DNA from: SKPT01 sp040905445 | GTDB lineage: Bacteria > Planctomycetota > Phycisphaerae > Phycisphaerales > Phycisphaeraceae | DNA: 64,000 nucleotides | Reading direction: 5' to 3' | Assembly (NCBI GenBank): GCA_040905445.1 | Contig: JBBDRN010000001.1 | Location: forward strand, 1 to 64,000 | Part shown: piece after piece, positions 36,200 to 45,176 of the stretch | Numbering within the stretch: the first letter of the stretch is position 1 | Layout: each line of letters opens with the position of its first letter | Translations under genes and position numbers: made by a program | The notes under the pieces: generated by a model | What the model was told of the DNA's origin: nothing | Seen by the model: the letters and a program-made list of their open reading frames with translations, nothing else | The model's database searches: none

Positions 36200-36580
36200 A
36201 TGGCTGAGCCCGTTCATCGTGGTCGTGACGTTGAGGCGAAGCGGGTGGAGACTTCGTGGGGCGTGATGCGCTGGGTGGCCGGCGGCGAGGTGGGCAACGC
36301 CGAGGGACTGACACTCGGCCGCGTGCGCATCAAGGCGGGCCAGTGCAACCCGCGCCACTGCCACCGCAAGTGCGAGGAGGTGCTCTACCTTCTCAAGGGC
36401 CGGCTGGAGCACACGGTCGGCGACGAGCGATACGCGCTCGAGGCCGGCGACGCGATCACCGTGCCTGCCGGCGTATTTCACAACGCCACCGTCGTCGGCG
36501 ACGAGGATGCCGAGATGATCGTCGCCTTCTCGTCGGCGGAACGCGACTTCGTGCTCGAATCCGAAGGGAGCGCGGGCTGA
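36200..36580 (+). CDS. Cupin-domain protein
   Basis: The 126-residue single-domain cupin has RHCHRKCEEVLYLLKGRLEH (near residue 53) and AGDAITVPAGVFHNATV (near 88). These two motifs supply the metal ligands. It may be a sugar isomerase or binding protein. AGGAG precedes the ATG. Its stop overlaps the start of the next gene (TGATG), so the three genes to 38345 form one translationally coupled operon. Confidence 0.8.
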   Translation: MAEPVHRGRDVEAKRVETSWGVMRWVAGGEVGNAEGLTLGRVRIKAGQCNPRHCHRKCEEVLYLLKGRLEHTVGDERYALEAGDAITVPAGVFHNATVVGDEDAEMIVAFSSAERDFVLESEGSAG

Positions 36581-37365
36581 TGGACGATGTCATGCAGCGA
36601 CTCGTGGCGAGCCCGGCATGCGTGCCGCAGCTCCCGCTCGACGCCGCGCTCGACGCCTACGCCCGGCTCGGGTTCAGGAACTTCGAGGCGTTCACGCAGT
36701 GGGCCGGCTCGCACCTGGACGTCACGAGCGACCCCGCGGCCTACGTGGCGGCGGCGCGCGAGCGCAACATGCGCTACACCTCCATGCACCTGCCGCCCGT
36801 CAAGGGCGCCGAGCTCGACGTCACGCTGGCGGCGGCGGTCCAGGCCAGCCGCTTCGCCGAGGCGATCGGCGCCGGCGTGGTGCTCTTCAAAGCCGACAGC
36901 CGCGAGGCCTACATCAAGGCGGGCCGGCGCTACCTCGATCTGATCGACGAGGCGGGCATCGGCGTCACGCCGGTCCTCCAGAACCACAAGGGCACGCCCA
37001 TCACCAGCCTCGGCGACTTTCGCCAGGTGATCGACGGCATCAACGACGCCCGCATGAAGCACCTGCTGGAGGTCGGCCACTTCCACCGCGCCGGCGTGTT
37101 GTGGCGCGACGGCTACGAGCTGCTCGCCGGCCGCATCGCGCTCGTGCACATCAACGAGATCCGCGGCGACCAATCCGTCTCCTTCGGCACGGGCGAGGTC
37201 GATTTCGCCGGGCTGTTCGACCGGCTGGCCAGCGACGGCTACGCGGGGCACATCGTCGTCGAGCTGGAGCTCGACACGCGCGACACCGACCACGAGCACA
37301 CGCTGCGCGAGATCGGCCAAGGCATCGACCACCTCAAGGCCCAGGGGCTGGAGAAACTGGCATGA
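36580..37365 (+). CDS. Sugar phosphate isomerase/epimerase-type TIM barrel
   Basis: The 261-residue protein belongs to the xylose-isomerase-like (AP endonuclease 2) barrels. Its features are LGFRNFEAFTQWAGSHLD near residue 30, PVLQNHKGTPI near 137, LLEVGHFHRAG near 163 and GEVDFAGLF near 205, with HIVVELELD near the end. Metal ligands are probably Glu, His and Asp from those strands. It starts inside the cupin's stop and ends overlapping the oxidoreductase start by 4 bases. It probably interconverts the keto-sugar used by the next enzyme. Confidence 0.8.
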   Translation: MDDVMQRLVASPACVPQLPLDAALDAYARLGFRNFEAFTQWAGSHLDVTSDPAAYVAAARERNMRYTSMHLPPVKGAELDVTLAAAVQASRFAEAIGAGVVLFKADSREAYIKAGRRYLDLIDEAGIGVTPVLQNHKGTPITSLGDFRQVIDGINDARMKHLLEVGHFHRAGVLWRDGYELLAGRIALVHINEIRGDQSVSFGTGEVDFAGLFDRLASDGYAGHIVVELELDTRDTDHEHTLREIGQGIDHLKAQGLEKLA

Positions 37366-38345
37366 GCGACGACCCGCGGCTGGCGATCATCGGGGCCGGC
37401 AACCTCTCCACGAAGCGCATCTACCCCTACATCGGCCACGCCGGGGCGCAGCTCGTCGGCGTCTGCGACCTCGACGCCGACAAAGCCGCCACCAACGCGC
37501 GCCGCTTCGGCGGCAAGGCGTACACCGACATCGACGCGATGCTCGACGCCGAGAAACCCGACGGCGTGATCATCTGCGTCGGCCCCGCGGCGCACGCCCA
37601 GCTCGCGAAGAAGGTCCTGCTCGCGGGGTACCCGGTCTACACGGAGAAGCCGCCGGCAACCACCGCGGCGGACGCGGTGGACGTCGCGCGTGTTGCGCGT
37701 GAGACGGGGCTGCTGTGCATGACGGCGTTCAAGAAGCGCTACAACGTCGCCTACAGCCGAGCACGCCAGTGGCTCGACAAGTTCGACGCCGACGACCACG
37801 CGGCGATTTCAATCGACTACTGCTCCGGGCCGTTCGAGAACACGCACCTGGAGCGCATGTTCCTCTTTGACTTTACCGTGCACATTCTGGATCTCGTGGG
37901 CTACCTGTTCGGCGACGTGGCGCAGGTATTCGCGTTCGCCAAGGGGCCCAACGCCTATGCCGTGAGCCTGCGGTTTGTGAGCGGCGCGGTCGGCAGCCTC
38001 TGCCTCAGTGACGGGCGGTCGTTCGGCGTGCCGACGGAGGAGGTGGAGATCACCGTCCGGGGCGGCAACTTCATGACCATCCACAACTCGAGCGTCTACC
38101 GCATCACCGAGAATCAGAAGCCGGTCGAGTGGCGCGAGCCGACGACCTTCGTCAGTGGCGGCGACAGTGGCAACGACACCGGCCACTTCGCGGAGATCGT
38201 CGCCTACGTCGCCGCCCTGCGCCAGGGCGAGACCCACACGCGGTCGAGCATCGATGAGAGCTACAAGTGCCTGGCGCTCTACGAGGCGATTGTCACCTCC
38301 GCCGAGCGCGGCGCGGCCGTGCCCGTGGCGTATGCGGATCTATAG
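37362..38345 (+). CDS. Gfo/Idh/MocA-family oxidoreductase
   Basis: The 327-residue enzyme has an N-terminal Rossmann site (LAIIGAGNLSTKRIYPYIG) and the family hallmark YTEKPPATTAADA near residue 88. A C-terminal beta-sheet substrate domain follows. It would oxidise or reduce a sugar or inositol hydroxyl with NAD(P). It is coupled to the TIM-barrel gene by an ATGA overlap. A hairpin of dispersed-repeat sequence follows directly after the stop. Confidence 0.85.
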   Translation: MSDDPRLAIIGAGNLSTKRIYPYIGHAGAQLVGVCDLDADKAATNARRFGGKAYTDIDAMLDAEKPDGVIICVGPAAHAQLAKKVLLAGYPVYTEKPPATTAADAVDVARVARETGLLCMTAFKKRYNVAYSRARQWLDKFDADDHAAISIDYCSGPFENTHLERMFLFDFTVHILDLVGYLFGDVAQVFAFAKGPNAYAVSLRFVSGAVGSLCLSDGRSFGVPTEEVEITVRGGNFMTIHNSSVYRITENQKPVEWREPTTFVSGGDSGNDTGHFAEIVAYVAALRQGETHTRSSIDESYKCLALYEAIVTSAERGAAVPVAYADL

Positions 38346-38346
38346 G

Positions 38347-38400
38347 CCACAGATGAACACGAATGAACACGAATGTTCTTATTCGTGTCCATTCGCGGCT
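38347..38400. repeat. Inverted repeat of the GTTCATYYGTGG family, terminator-like
   Basis: Arms at 38360-38374 and 38381-38395 pair over 15 bp with one mismatch, around GTTCTT. The left arm is preceded by a second copy of the same unit (CCACAGATGAACACGAAT). It lies exactly between two convergent genes, where it could end transcription both ways. Similar units occur at 16447, 42911, 59524 and 61474. Confidence 0.55.
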
Positions 38401-38404
38401 GTTT

Positions 38405-39160
38405 TTACTTGCTTTCGCTCTTGGTCCGGGCCGCGGCAGTGTTGTTGTGCAACCACGTCTCCTGCAGGATGAGACCGATCGCGGCGGGCACGAGCACGAG
38501 CAGCGGCACGATCAGGTGGCTGGCGGTCAGGCCCTCGGCCACCGCGGCACGCCAGGGCTCGAAGCTCAGCAGCAGCGCGATCGCACCCAGCACGGCGATC
38601 GTCGCGCCGCTGACGCTGGTGAACAGCACGATCGACAGGTTGAAGACGATGAACGCCAGCATGCCGCACACCAGCAGACCCGTCAGCGCGCCGACCCAGT
38701 AGGTGTTGGGCGGCAGCGTATAGGTCGTTGTCTGGCCCAGGGCGTAGGCAATGCCCGCCCAGACGTTGGCGCCGACGAACGCGCCGGCCAGGCCGCCGAA
38801 CAGCGCCACCGCGTACTTCATGAGTGGGAAGGCGCAGACGGCGAACAGCAGGCCCAGGGACCCGGCGACGATGAACGGCGCGTTGATGTGCAGCCCCAAC
38901 CAGTAGCCGGCGAACAACCCCACCAGCGCCGCGAGCATGATCGTCACCGGCTTGTAGAAGTCGTAGCCCTTGAGCAGGCAGCACGTGCCGGCAATGATGA
39001 AGACCACCGCCCAGACGATGCTCAGCGCCGAGAGGTGCTCGACGAGTTTCGCCGGGTGAGCAAGCGTGTCCGCACGCGAGAAGACGGGGATTACCGTCTC
39101 GAAGAGGTTGATGATGGCGTTGGACGACCCGGAGGGTTCGGTCTGGGCGAGCGTGAGCAT
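38405..39160 (-). CDS. Multi-span membrane protein of unknown function
   Basis: About 251 residues with six or seven hydrophobic spans from residue 45 on (LSIVWAVVFIIAGTCCLL, AALVGLFAGYWLGL, GSLGLLFAVCAF and others). The Gly-rich paired helices resemble DUF4203/TMEM198-like proteins. GGAG lies 6 bases before ATG 39160, which is therefore preferred to ATG 39172. It is followed upstream by another Gly-rich membrane protein on the same strand, so both may form one unit. Confidence 0.65.
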   Translation of the reverse strand: MLTLAQTEPSGSSNAIINLFETVIPVFSRADTLAHPAKLVEHLSALSIVWAVVFIIAGTCCLLKGYDFYKPVTIMLAALVGLFAGYWLGLHINAPFIVAGSLGLLFAVCAFPLMKYAVALFGGLAGAFVGANVWAGIAYALGQTTTYTLPPNTYWVGALTGLLVCGMLAFIVFNLSIVLFTSVSGATIAVLGAIALLLSFEPWRAAVAEGLTASHLIVPLLVLVPAAIGLILQETWLHNNTAAARTKSESK

Positions 39161-39262
39161 GATCGACTCCATGAGAAGGTGGCATCGGTGCGCCGGGCGC
39201 CTGCCGCCCGAAAACGGGCCATGGCGCCACCGACCTGCGCGGAGGATCCCGGCGAGCGAGCA

Positions 39263-40252
39263 CTACTTCTTATCGACGCGCGCCCGCGCAAACGTCCATT
39301 GGAGAAGAAATCCGATGATCGTTATCAGACCCACCAGCAGCAGCACGCCGCGCGGCGTGTCGGGCACGTACCCGCCTGCGCCCGGCGCATAGCGCACCAA
39401 CAGCTCGCGCACCGCGACGAAGATGAGCATCGCCCCCACCAGCGCCGACTCGAATGACGCCGCCAGCGTCGGCGCGATCAGCCCGAACCCCAGCCCCGCC
39501 AGCGCTCCCAGGGCCGCGACGATGTAGATGAACCGCCGCGTGCCTGCGCCGAGGTCTTCCCACCAGCCGCCGACTCGGTCCATCTGCAGCCCGTACCAGT
39601 TGCGCACCGCCTCCGCGACGGCGTCGATGAGCTGCTGGATCTGCTCGGCGTTGAAATTCATCGCCTCCAGTTGCGACCGCGTTTCGGGGTCGAGCTGCTC
39701 GGCGTCAGGCTCGGGGGCCTCCTCCCGGGCAAACCATTGCTGGATCAGCTCCATCGCGCGCTGGTAGGCCTGCCCCGCGTCCGTGTCACCCTCCGGCGCC
39801 AGCGCCGCCGCGTCGGGCGAGGCGGGGGCAGGGTCCGCGGCGTCCGCGGGGGTGGCGGGTGTGGCGGGTGTGGCGGCGGGGGCGACGTCCGGCGCGGCCA
39901 CGGGGCCGTACCAGATCACTCCCGCCGCGGGCGCCGCCAGCGCGAGCAGCGCGGCCCCGGCGAGGGCGACCCAGAGGCGGAAGGTCAGCCCGGCGAGCAG
40001 CCCGCCGATGATCAGCCCCGCGACGGCCAGGGCGATGGTGCCCACGGTGCCGCTGCCGATCGCCCAGCCGACCCAGAGGCCACCCATTGTCCCCAGGGCG
40101 ACGCCGCTGACGGTGCATGCCACGCGCACGAGCTTGCGCCCGAGCAGCAGCAGGACGAGCCCCAGCAGCGCCAGCAGCCCGAAGCCCAGCAGCGGGAGCA
40201 TGCCGAGCACGGTGTCGAAGATGTCGGTGTCGATGGCGTCGAGGGCGATCAT
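39263..40252 (-). CDS. Membrane protein with Pro/Ala-rich loop
   Basis: The 329-residue protein has three N-terminal spans (about 15-105; MLPLLGFGLLALLGLVLLLLG and more). A low-complexity TPATPATPADAADPAPAS stretch comes next. A soluble helical part (about 160-245) and three further spans follow. GGAGGC lies 4 bases before ATG 40252. The N- and C-terminal Gly-rich span pairs look like those of the neighbouring membrane gene, so they may be related. Function unknown. Confidence 0.65.
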   Translation of the reverse strand: MIALDAIDTDIFDTVLGMLPLLGFGLLALLGLVLLLLGRKLVRVACTVSGVALGTMGGLWVGWAIGSGTVGTIALAVAGLIIGGLLAGLTFRLWVALAGAALLALAAPAAGVIWYGPVAAPDVAPAATPATPATPADAADPAPASPDAAALAPEGDTDAGQAYQRAMELIQQWFAREEAPEPDAEQLDPETRSQLEAMNFNAEQIQQLIDAVAEAVRNWYGLQMDRVGGWWEDLGAGTRRFIYIVAALGALAGLGFGLIAPTLAASFESALVGAMLIFVAVRELLVRYAPGAGGYVPDTPRGVLLLVGLITIIGFLLQWTFARARVDKK

Positions 40253-40475
40253 GGGTGCCTCCGGGAAGAGGGGGCAGGGGACAGGGGGCAGACTCCAAGG
40301 GGGGGAGCCGGGGAGCAACCGCACCCGGCCCGTCGTTCGCGGTGGGTTGCGCTTCGCTTCACCCACCCTACAACGGCGTTTCGCCTCTGCCCACTGCAGT
40401 CTGCCCCCTGCCCCCTGCCCCTTCCCCCCTCCCAGCATCGCCCAGCGGGGCGGCCGGCGTTAGAATGGATCGCTT

Positions 40476-41570
40476 ATGACGGTCAACGAATCGCCCGAGG
40501 CCGGGCTCGCCCCGCTGCGGGCCCGGATTGACGAGCTGGACCAGCGCCTCGTCGCTCTGCTCAACGAGCGGGCGCAGGTGGTTGTGCGCATCGGCGAGCT
40601 TAAGCGCGACGGCGCCGGGCCCATTTATGCCCCCGACCGCGAGCAGGCCGTCCTCGAGCAGGTTCGCCAGTACAACGAGGGCCCGCTGACCGACGCCTGC
40701 CTCGAGGCGATCTGGCGAGAGCTGATGTCCGGCAGCTTCGCGCTGGAGCGCCCGCTGCGCGTCGGCTACCTCGGGCCGCCCGGCTCGTTCAGCCACCTCG
40801 CCGCCCGGCGCAAGTTCGGCGCCAGCGTCGAGTATGACAACCTCGACGACATCGAGGCCGTCTTCGAGGAGATCGCCCGCGGGCATATCGACTACGGCCT
40901 CGTCCCGATCGAGAACTCGGCCGTCGGCGGCATCGGCGAGACGCTCGACGCGTTCCTCGACTCGACCGTCCAGGTCTGCGCCGAGGTGCTCATCACCATC
41001 CACCACAACCTGCTGTCCAACAGCGAGCCGGACGCGATTCGGCGGATCTACTCCAAGCCCGAGGCGCTGGCCCAGTGCCGCAAGTGGCTCTCGGTGCAGT
41101 TGCTCCAGGCTGAGAAGGTCCCCGTCGCCTCCACGAGCAAGGCCGCGGAGCTCGCGGCCGCGGAGGAAGGCACCGCCGCCGTCGCCTCCACCCTCGCGGG
41201 CGACCTCTACGGGCTCAACGTCCAGTTCGCCAACATCGAGGACAACCCGCAGAACACCACGCGCTTCTTCGTCATCGGCCAGCAGGGCGCCAAGCCCACC
41301 GGCGACGACAAGACCAGCGTCATGTTCACCACCGAGCACAAGGCTGGCGCGCTCGTCAGCGTCCTCGACGTCTTCCGCGCCCACGGCCTGAACATGACCC
41401 ACATCGACAAACGCCCCAGCAAGCGCGTCAACTGGGAGTATTACTTCTTCGTCGACCTCGTCGGCCACATCGCGCAGGAGCAGGTGCAGACGGCCGTTGA
41501 GGACGCCCGCAAGCATTGCCTGCAGTTGACGGTGCTGGGGTCGTTTCCACGGGCACGCGAAGTGCTTTAG
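40476..41570 (+). CDS. pheA: Bifunctional chorismate mutase/prephenate dehydratase
   Basis: The 364-residue protein joins three domains. An AroQ chorismate mutase is at about 1-90 (LRARIDELDQRLVALLNERA). A prephenate dehydratase follows at about 92-275 (YLGPPGSFSHLAARRKFG, VPIENSAVGGIGETLD, ENPQNTTRFF-like NPQNTTRFFVIG). A regulatory ACT domain is at about 285-360 (HKAGALVSVLDVFRAHGLNM and KRVNWEYYFFVD). It makes phenylpyruvate for phenylalanine synthesis, and the ACT domain senses phenylalanine. The start ATG fits the conserved N terminus. A tandem-repeat hairpin follows the stop. Confidence 0.95.
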   Translation: MTVNESPEAGLAPLRARIDELDQRLVALLNERAQVVVRIGELKRDGAGPIYAPDREQAVLEQVRQYNEGPLTDACLEAIWRELMSGSFALERPLRVGYLGPPGSFSHLAARRKFGASVEYDNLDDIEAVFEEIARGHIDYGLVPIENSAVGGIGETLDAFLDSTVQVCAEVLITIHHNLLSNSEPDAIRRIYSKPEALAQCRKWLSVQLLQAEKVPVASTSKAAELAAAEEGTAAVASTLAGDLYGLNVQFANIEDNPQNTTRFFVIGQQGAKPTGDDKTSVMFTTEHKAGALVSVLDVFRAHGLNMTHIDKRPSKRVNWEYYFFVDLVGHIAQEQVQTAVEDARKHCLQLTVLGSFPRAREVL

Positions 41571-41576
41571 GAGAGG

Positions 41577-41700
41577 GAGTCGAGGAAGTCGAGGAAGTCC
41601 GGGAAGTCAGGGAAGGGGGAGAGGTGGTCCATGTCCCCCTTCCTCGGCTCCCCTGACTCCCCTGACTCCCCTGACTTCCCTGATTTCCCTGATTTCCCCG
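41577..41700. repeat. Inverted arrays of 9-base repeats forming a hairpin
   Basis: On the left, units like GTCGAGGAA, GTCCGGGAA and GTCAGGGAA repeat every 9 bases. On the right, their complements (TCCCCTGAC, TTCCCTGAT) repeat about six times. The centre pairs GAAGGGGGA (41612-41620) with TCCCCCTTC (41634-41642). It fills the gap between pheA and the next gene and can fold into a very long stem. Confidence 0.65.
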
Positions 41701-41708
41701 GGTGAACC

Positions 41709-42872
41709 ATGAAAATCGGGCCGCTGCTCAAGAAGCTGGGGATCCGCTTCCTTATTCTGTTTCTGCTCTTCCTCGGCGCGATGTCCATCGTCAACTGCTC
41801 CGGCCAGCGATCGCTGCGCGCCGAGCTGCGCCGTTGGGAGCAGGCGGGGCTGATGCTCGACGTCGAGCGCGACGCCGACGACCCCGCCTGGCGTGCCGCA
41901 GAGGCGGCGTATGTCGAGCTCATCGACAGCGAGGCGCTCGAGATGCTCGTCGATGGCCCGCTCCGCGAGGCCGCACAGCGCGGCGAGGCGCTGCGCGTGA
42001 CAGCGGAGCTTCGCCAGCGCATCGCCGACGCGGCGGCCGCGCCGGGCCCGGTGCCCGTGCCGCAGGCTGACGACCCCGAGGCGCAGATGGCGTACCGCCT
42101 CCACGCCCTGGGCCTCGGCCGTGCCTTCGCACGCGTGCTGGACGGCGCGGCACGCACCCAGGCCGCCGAGGGCGACGCGACCGCCGCCGCCGCAACGCTG
42201 CGCGCCATGATCGCGTTGGGCGAACGTGTCGGCGCCGACGCGACGCTGGCGGCGCACCAGGCGCGGCTGCGCATCGACGAGATCACGCTCGACGCCCTGC
42301 ACGCGATTCATGCCGACCCGGGCTTCGACATTCTCGCCGCGCTGCGTGCGGACCTCGAGGCCGTCGACCATGCCGGCGCGTTTGCCGACATGCTGCGGGG
42401 CGAGGCCCGACTGATGTTCGCCTGGATGCGCCAGCAGCAGGACGTGCTCATCACCCGCGGTTGGTGGCAGCATGATGTGCGCTACATGCTCGAGCAGCAG
42501 CGGGCACTGATCGAACCGCTGCAAAGCGGCACGCCCCTGCGGGAGATCGAGATCGTGACCGATGAGGACGCGCACCCGTGGTGGGCGCAGAGCGTCGACA
42601 TCGCCCTGCCGATGCTGGAGAACGCGCGGGTGTCGACGATACGTGCGGCCGCCCGCCGCAACCAGGCCCTCGTCGCCGCCCGGTTGCGCGACCACCGCCG
42701 CGCGACCGGCGCGTACCCGGCGACGCTCGACGCGGTGCTGCCGGCCGGCGGTGACGCGGCGCTGCTCGATCCGCATACGGGTGAGCCGTTCCGGTATGAG
42801 CGTACGGACGGCGGCTTCGTGCTCACGAGCGATGTCGAGGGCGAGCCGATCAGGTGGGGATGGGAGCGATGA
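41709..42872 (+). CDS. Membrane-anchored protein of unknown function
   Basis: The 387-residue protein has one N-terminal membrane helix (FLILFLLFLGAMSIV, about 14-28) and a long helical, Ala-rich body. The last 60 residues (ALVAARLRDHRRATGAYPATL, then DPHTGEPFRYER) resemble the ending found on many planctomycete secreted and pseudopilin-associated proteins. No enzymatic motif is seen. It probably resides on the periplasmic side of the inner membrane. Confidence 0.65.
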   Translation: MKIGPLLKKLGIRFLILFLLFLGAMSIVNCSGQRSLRAELRRWEQAGLMLDVERDADDPAWRAAEAAYVELIDSEALEMLVDGPLREAAQRGEALRVTAELRQRIADAAAAPGPVPVPQADDPEAQMAYRLHALGLGRAFARVLDGAARTQAAEGDATAAAATLRAMIALGERVGADATLAAHQARLRIDEITLDALHAIHADPGFDILAALRADLEAVDHAGAFADMLRGEARLMFAWMRQQQDVLITRGWWQHDVRYMLEQQRALIEPLQSGTPLREIEIVTDEDAHPWWAQSVDIALPMLENARVSTIRAAARRNQALVAARLRDHRRATGAYPATLDAVLPAGGDAALLDPHTGEPFRYERTDGGFVLTSDVEGEPIRWGWER

Positions 42873-42910
42873 GTGGTCCACACCATCGGGAGCGGTGGCC
42901 GCGGGGCGCG

Positions 42911-42933
42911 TCCATCTGCGTTGATCTGTGGCT
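42911..42933 (+). repeat. GTTNATCTGTGG-family intergenic repeat
   Basis: TCCATCTGCGTTGATCTGTG followed by GCT is a member of a short intergenic repeat family also seen at 38347, 59524 and 61474. It lies between two convergent genes. Confidence 0.45.
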
Positions 42934-42944
42934 ACTGCTCCGGC

Positions 42945-44129
42945 TCACGCCTTCGCCGTCGCCCCCTCCACGCGCGTGCGCAGGTGGTCGAGCACGTTCA
43001 TGAAGTTGATGTAGCTGTCGTATGGTGACTCGTACGGATTGAAGTAGCGGTGCACCTCGGCGTCGGCGAAGTACTTCGTGCACATGTAGTAGAAATGGTC
43101 CGAGCACGTCAGACGGCGCCAATCGCGCATCAGCATGTCGTCGCCCGCCGCGGCAACGCGCTCGTGCAGGCGGTAGAGCTCCTGCAACGCACTGGCCTGC
43201 ATCGCGTTGCCCGCCCAGGCGGACAGATCGCGCTCCGTGTCGGCCCAGGACGTGATCTCGGGCACGTCGTACTCGTCCACGGACGCATGGCGCTCGATGA
43301 CCTCGCTGGGCGTCAGGAACGCGCTGCCGCGAGCCAGAAGCTGGGCCGGCAGCGCATCGAGAAAATCGAGGATTCCCGTGTCGCGGTGCTGGTGCTCGCC
43401 GAACGTCTCGTAGTCCAGGAACAGGTTGCAGATCGGGCCTTCGATGGCCTCGACGGCGTCGCCGAACTTCTCCGCCGTCAGCGGCCAGCTCGGCCAACTG
43501 CGGTCCGAAAAGCGAAACGCGATGTCGTCGCTCAGGTGATAGTTGCGCAGCAGCAGCGCGATGTCCGGATGGCCCGGCGGGTGGTAGGGATAATCCGGCG
43601 AGCGCTGGCCCAGCGTCTGATCGGCGCCCTCGGCCAGGATCGCCCGGTACCGCCCCATCGACGCCACCGTCTCGGCCAACTGGTTGTGGTAGATCAGCTC
43701 CGTGTTGCGGAACACCGCCGGCCGCTGGCCGAAGTGCTCCTCGATCAGCTCGTCGTGCATCTCGACCTGTCGGCGGAACTCGTCCTCGTGGTAGATCGAT
43801 GCGAGGCTGTGGTGGTACGTCTCGCTGAGGAACTCGACGCACCCGGTCTGCGCCAGCGCGGTGAAGAGCTCGAGCACCTCGGGCGTGGTGCGCTTGAACT
43901 GCTCGATCACGCAGCCGGTCAGCGAGAAGGCGAGGCGGAACTGGCCATCGTGGCGGTGGATGAGGTTCAGCAGCAGCGTGGTGGCGGGGATGTAGCACTT
44001 CTGGGTGACACTGCGCAGGATCTGGCCGTTGCGTTCGTCGTCGAGGTAGTCGGTGTGGGCGTCGAAGACGCTGTAGCGGCGCAGGCGGTCGGGCTGGTGG
44101 AGCTGGAAGTAGAGGCAGATCGAGGCCAT
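42945..44129 (-). CDS. Glycoside hydrolase family 57 (alpha-amylase type)
   Basis: The 394-residue protein starts SICLYFQLHQPDRLRRY, the HQP motif of GH57. The nucleophile glutamate lies in VFRNTELIYHN (near residue 143). The acid aspartate lies in LFLDYETFGEHQHRD (near 239). Family members act on alpha-1,4-glucans such as glycogen or maltodextrin, or branch them. No signal peptide is seen, so storage glucan turnover in the cytoplasm is likely. It is divergent from the ferredoxin-NADP reductase gene. Confidence 0.9.
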   Translation of the reverse strand: MASICLYFQLHQPDRLRRYSVFDAHTDYLDDERNGQILRSVTQKCYIPATTLLLNLIHRHDGQFRLAFSLTGCVIEQFKRTTPEVLELFTALAQTGCVEFLSETYHHSLASIYHEDEFRRQVEMHDELIEEHFGQRPAVFRNTELIYHNQLAETVASMGRYRAILAEGADQTLGQRSPDYPYHPPGHPDIALLLRNYHLSDDIAFRFSDRSWPSWPLTAEKFGDAVEAIEGPICNLFLDYETFGEHQHRDTGILDFLDALPAQLLARGSAFLTPSEVIERHASVDEYDVPEITSWADTERDLSAWAGNAMQASALQELYRLHERVAAAGDDMLMRDWRRLTCSDHFYYMCTKYFADAEVHRYFNPYESPYDSYINFMNVLDHLRTRVEGATAKA

Positions 44130-44307
44130 GGAAGTTCCTGCCGGCGCCCGGGCAGCGCGGTGACAAGGGCGTTAACGTAGCACCCTATTGTGCCACACCA
44201 CGGCGCAAGTGCAAGCCAGATATGACGGTAGGCGTGGCGCCGCGCGTCGCCCCCGCACCGGCTCCGCCCCCACGACAACCCCCCGTCCATCCGCTAAACT
44301 CAACCCT

Positions 44308-45129
44308 ATGGCCAAGGACCCCTTCAACGCCACCCTCGTGGAGCGCCAGGACCTCACTGCCGAGCTGGCCATCTTCCGCGTCAGGGCCGACGCCCCCGTC
44401 AAGGACTTCATCCCCGGCCAGTACACGACGCTCGGACTCTACCAGAGCCCCGAGGAGGCCGCGAAGAACCCCCCCTCCCGCACCGGCAAGGACAACACCA
44501 AGCCCAAGCTCATCCTGCGGGCTTACTCGATCGCCTCGTCGCCGACCGTGCGCGACGAGCACGTCGAGTTCTTTCTCGTCGTCGTCGACGACGGTGAGCT
44601 CACGCCCAAGCTCTGGCAGCTCAAGGAGGGCGACCGCCTCTTCATGGGGCCCAAGATCACCGGCAAGTTCACTCTCGACGACATCCCGCCCGGCAAGGAC
44701 CTCGTCATGGTGGCCACGGGCACCGGGCTCGCCCCGTTCCTCTCGATGCTCGACACTTACCGCAACACCGACCGCTGGCGACGCTTCATCGTCTTCCACG
44801 GCACGCGCCTCGCCCAGGACCTTGGCTACCGCGGCGAGCTCGAAACCATCGCCCGAGAGGACCCGACCGTCACTTACATCCCCTCCGTCACCCGCGAGCC
44901 GGAGGACAGCCCCTGGCAGGGGCTCCGCGGCCGGGTGCCCAGCATCCTCAAGCCCGGCAACTATGAGGAGCTCGTCGGCGCCCCGCTCGACCCCGAGCAG
45001 TGCCACATCTTCCTCTGCGGCAACCCCGCCATGATCGAACAGGTCCGCGACGACCTCGGCGGTTGCGGCTTCAGCGTCCGCGACCGCAACAACCCCGAAG
45101 GCAACATCCACTTCGAGAGCTACTGGTAA
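44308..45129 (+). CDS. fpr: Ferredoxin/flavodoxin-NADP reductase
   Basis: The 273-residue flavoprotein has the FAD-binding RAYSIASSP near residue 72 and the NADP-site VATGTGLAPFLSML near 138. FLCGNPAMIEQV near 235 and a C-terminal aromatic (FESYW) stack on the flavin. This is the bacterial Fpr layout. It passes electrons between NADPH and ferredoxin or flavodoxin. ATG 44308 matches the family N terminus; the longer open frame is not supported. Confidence 0.9.
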   Translation: MAKDPFNATLVERQDLTAELAIFRVRADAPVKDFIPGQYTTLGLYQSPEEAAKNPPSRTGKDNTKPKLILRAYSIASSPTVRDEHVEFFLVVVDDGELTPKLWQLKEGDRLFMGPKITGKFTLDDIPPGKDLVMVATGTGLAPFLSMLDTYRNTDRWRRFIVFHGTRLAQDLGYRGELETIAREDPTVTYIPSVTREPEDSPWQGLRGRVPSILKPGNYEELVGAPLDPEQCHIFLCGNPAMIEQVRDDLGGCGFSVRDRNNPEGNIHFESYW

Positions 45130-45176
45130 GGCACCCCACCCGCCTACGGTCGGATTGAAGGCGGTCCAACCCAATA

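Noticed and set aside
41577..41700. Repeat array considered as a CRISPR
   Set aside because: Units are 9 bases without unique spacers and are arranged in opposed orientations.
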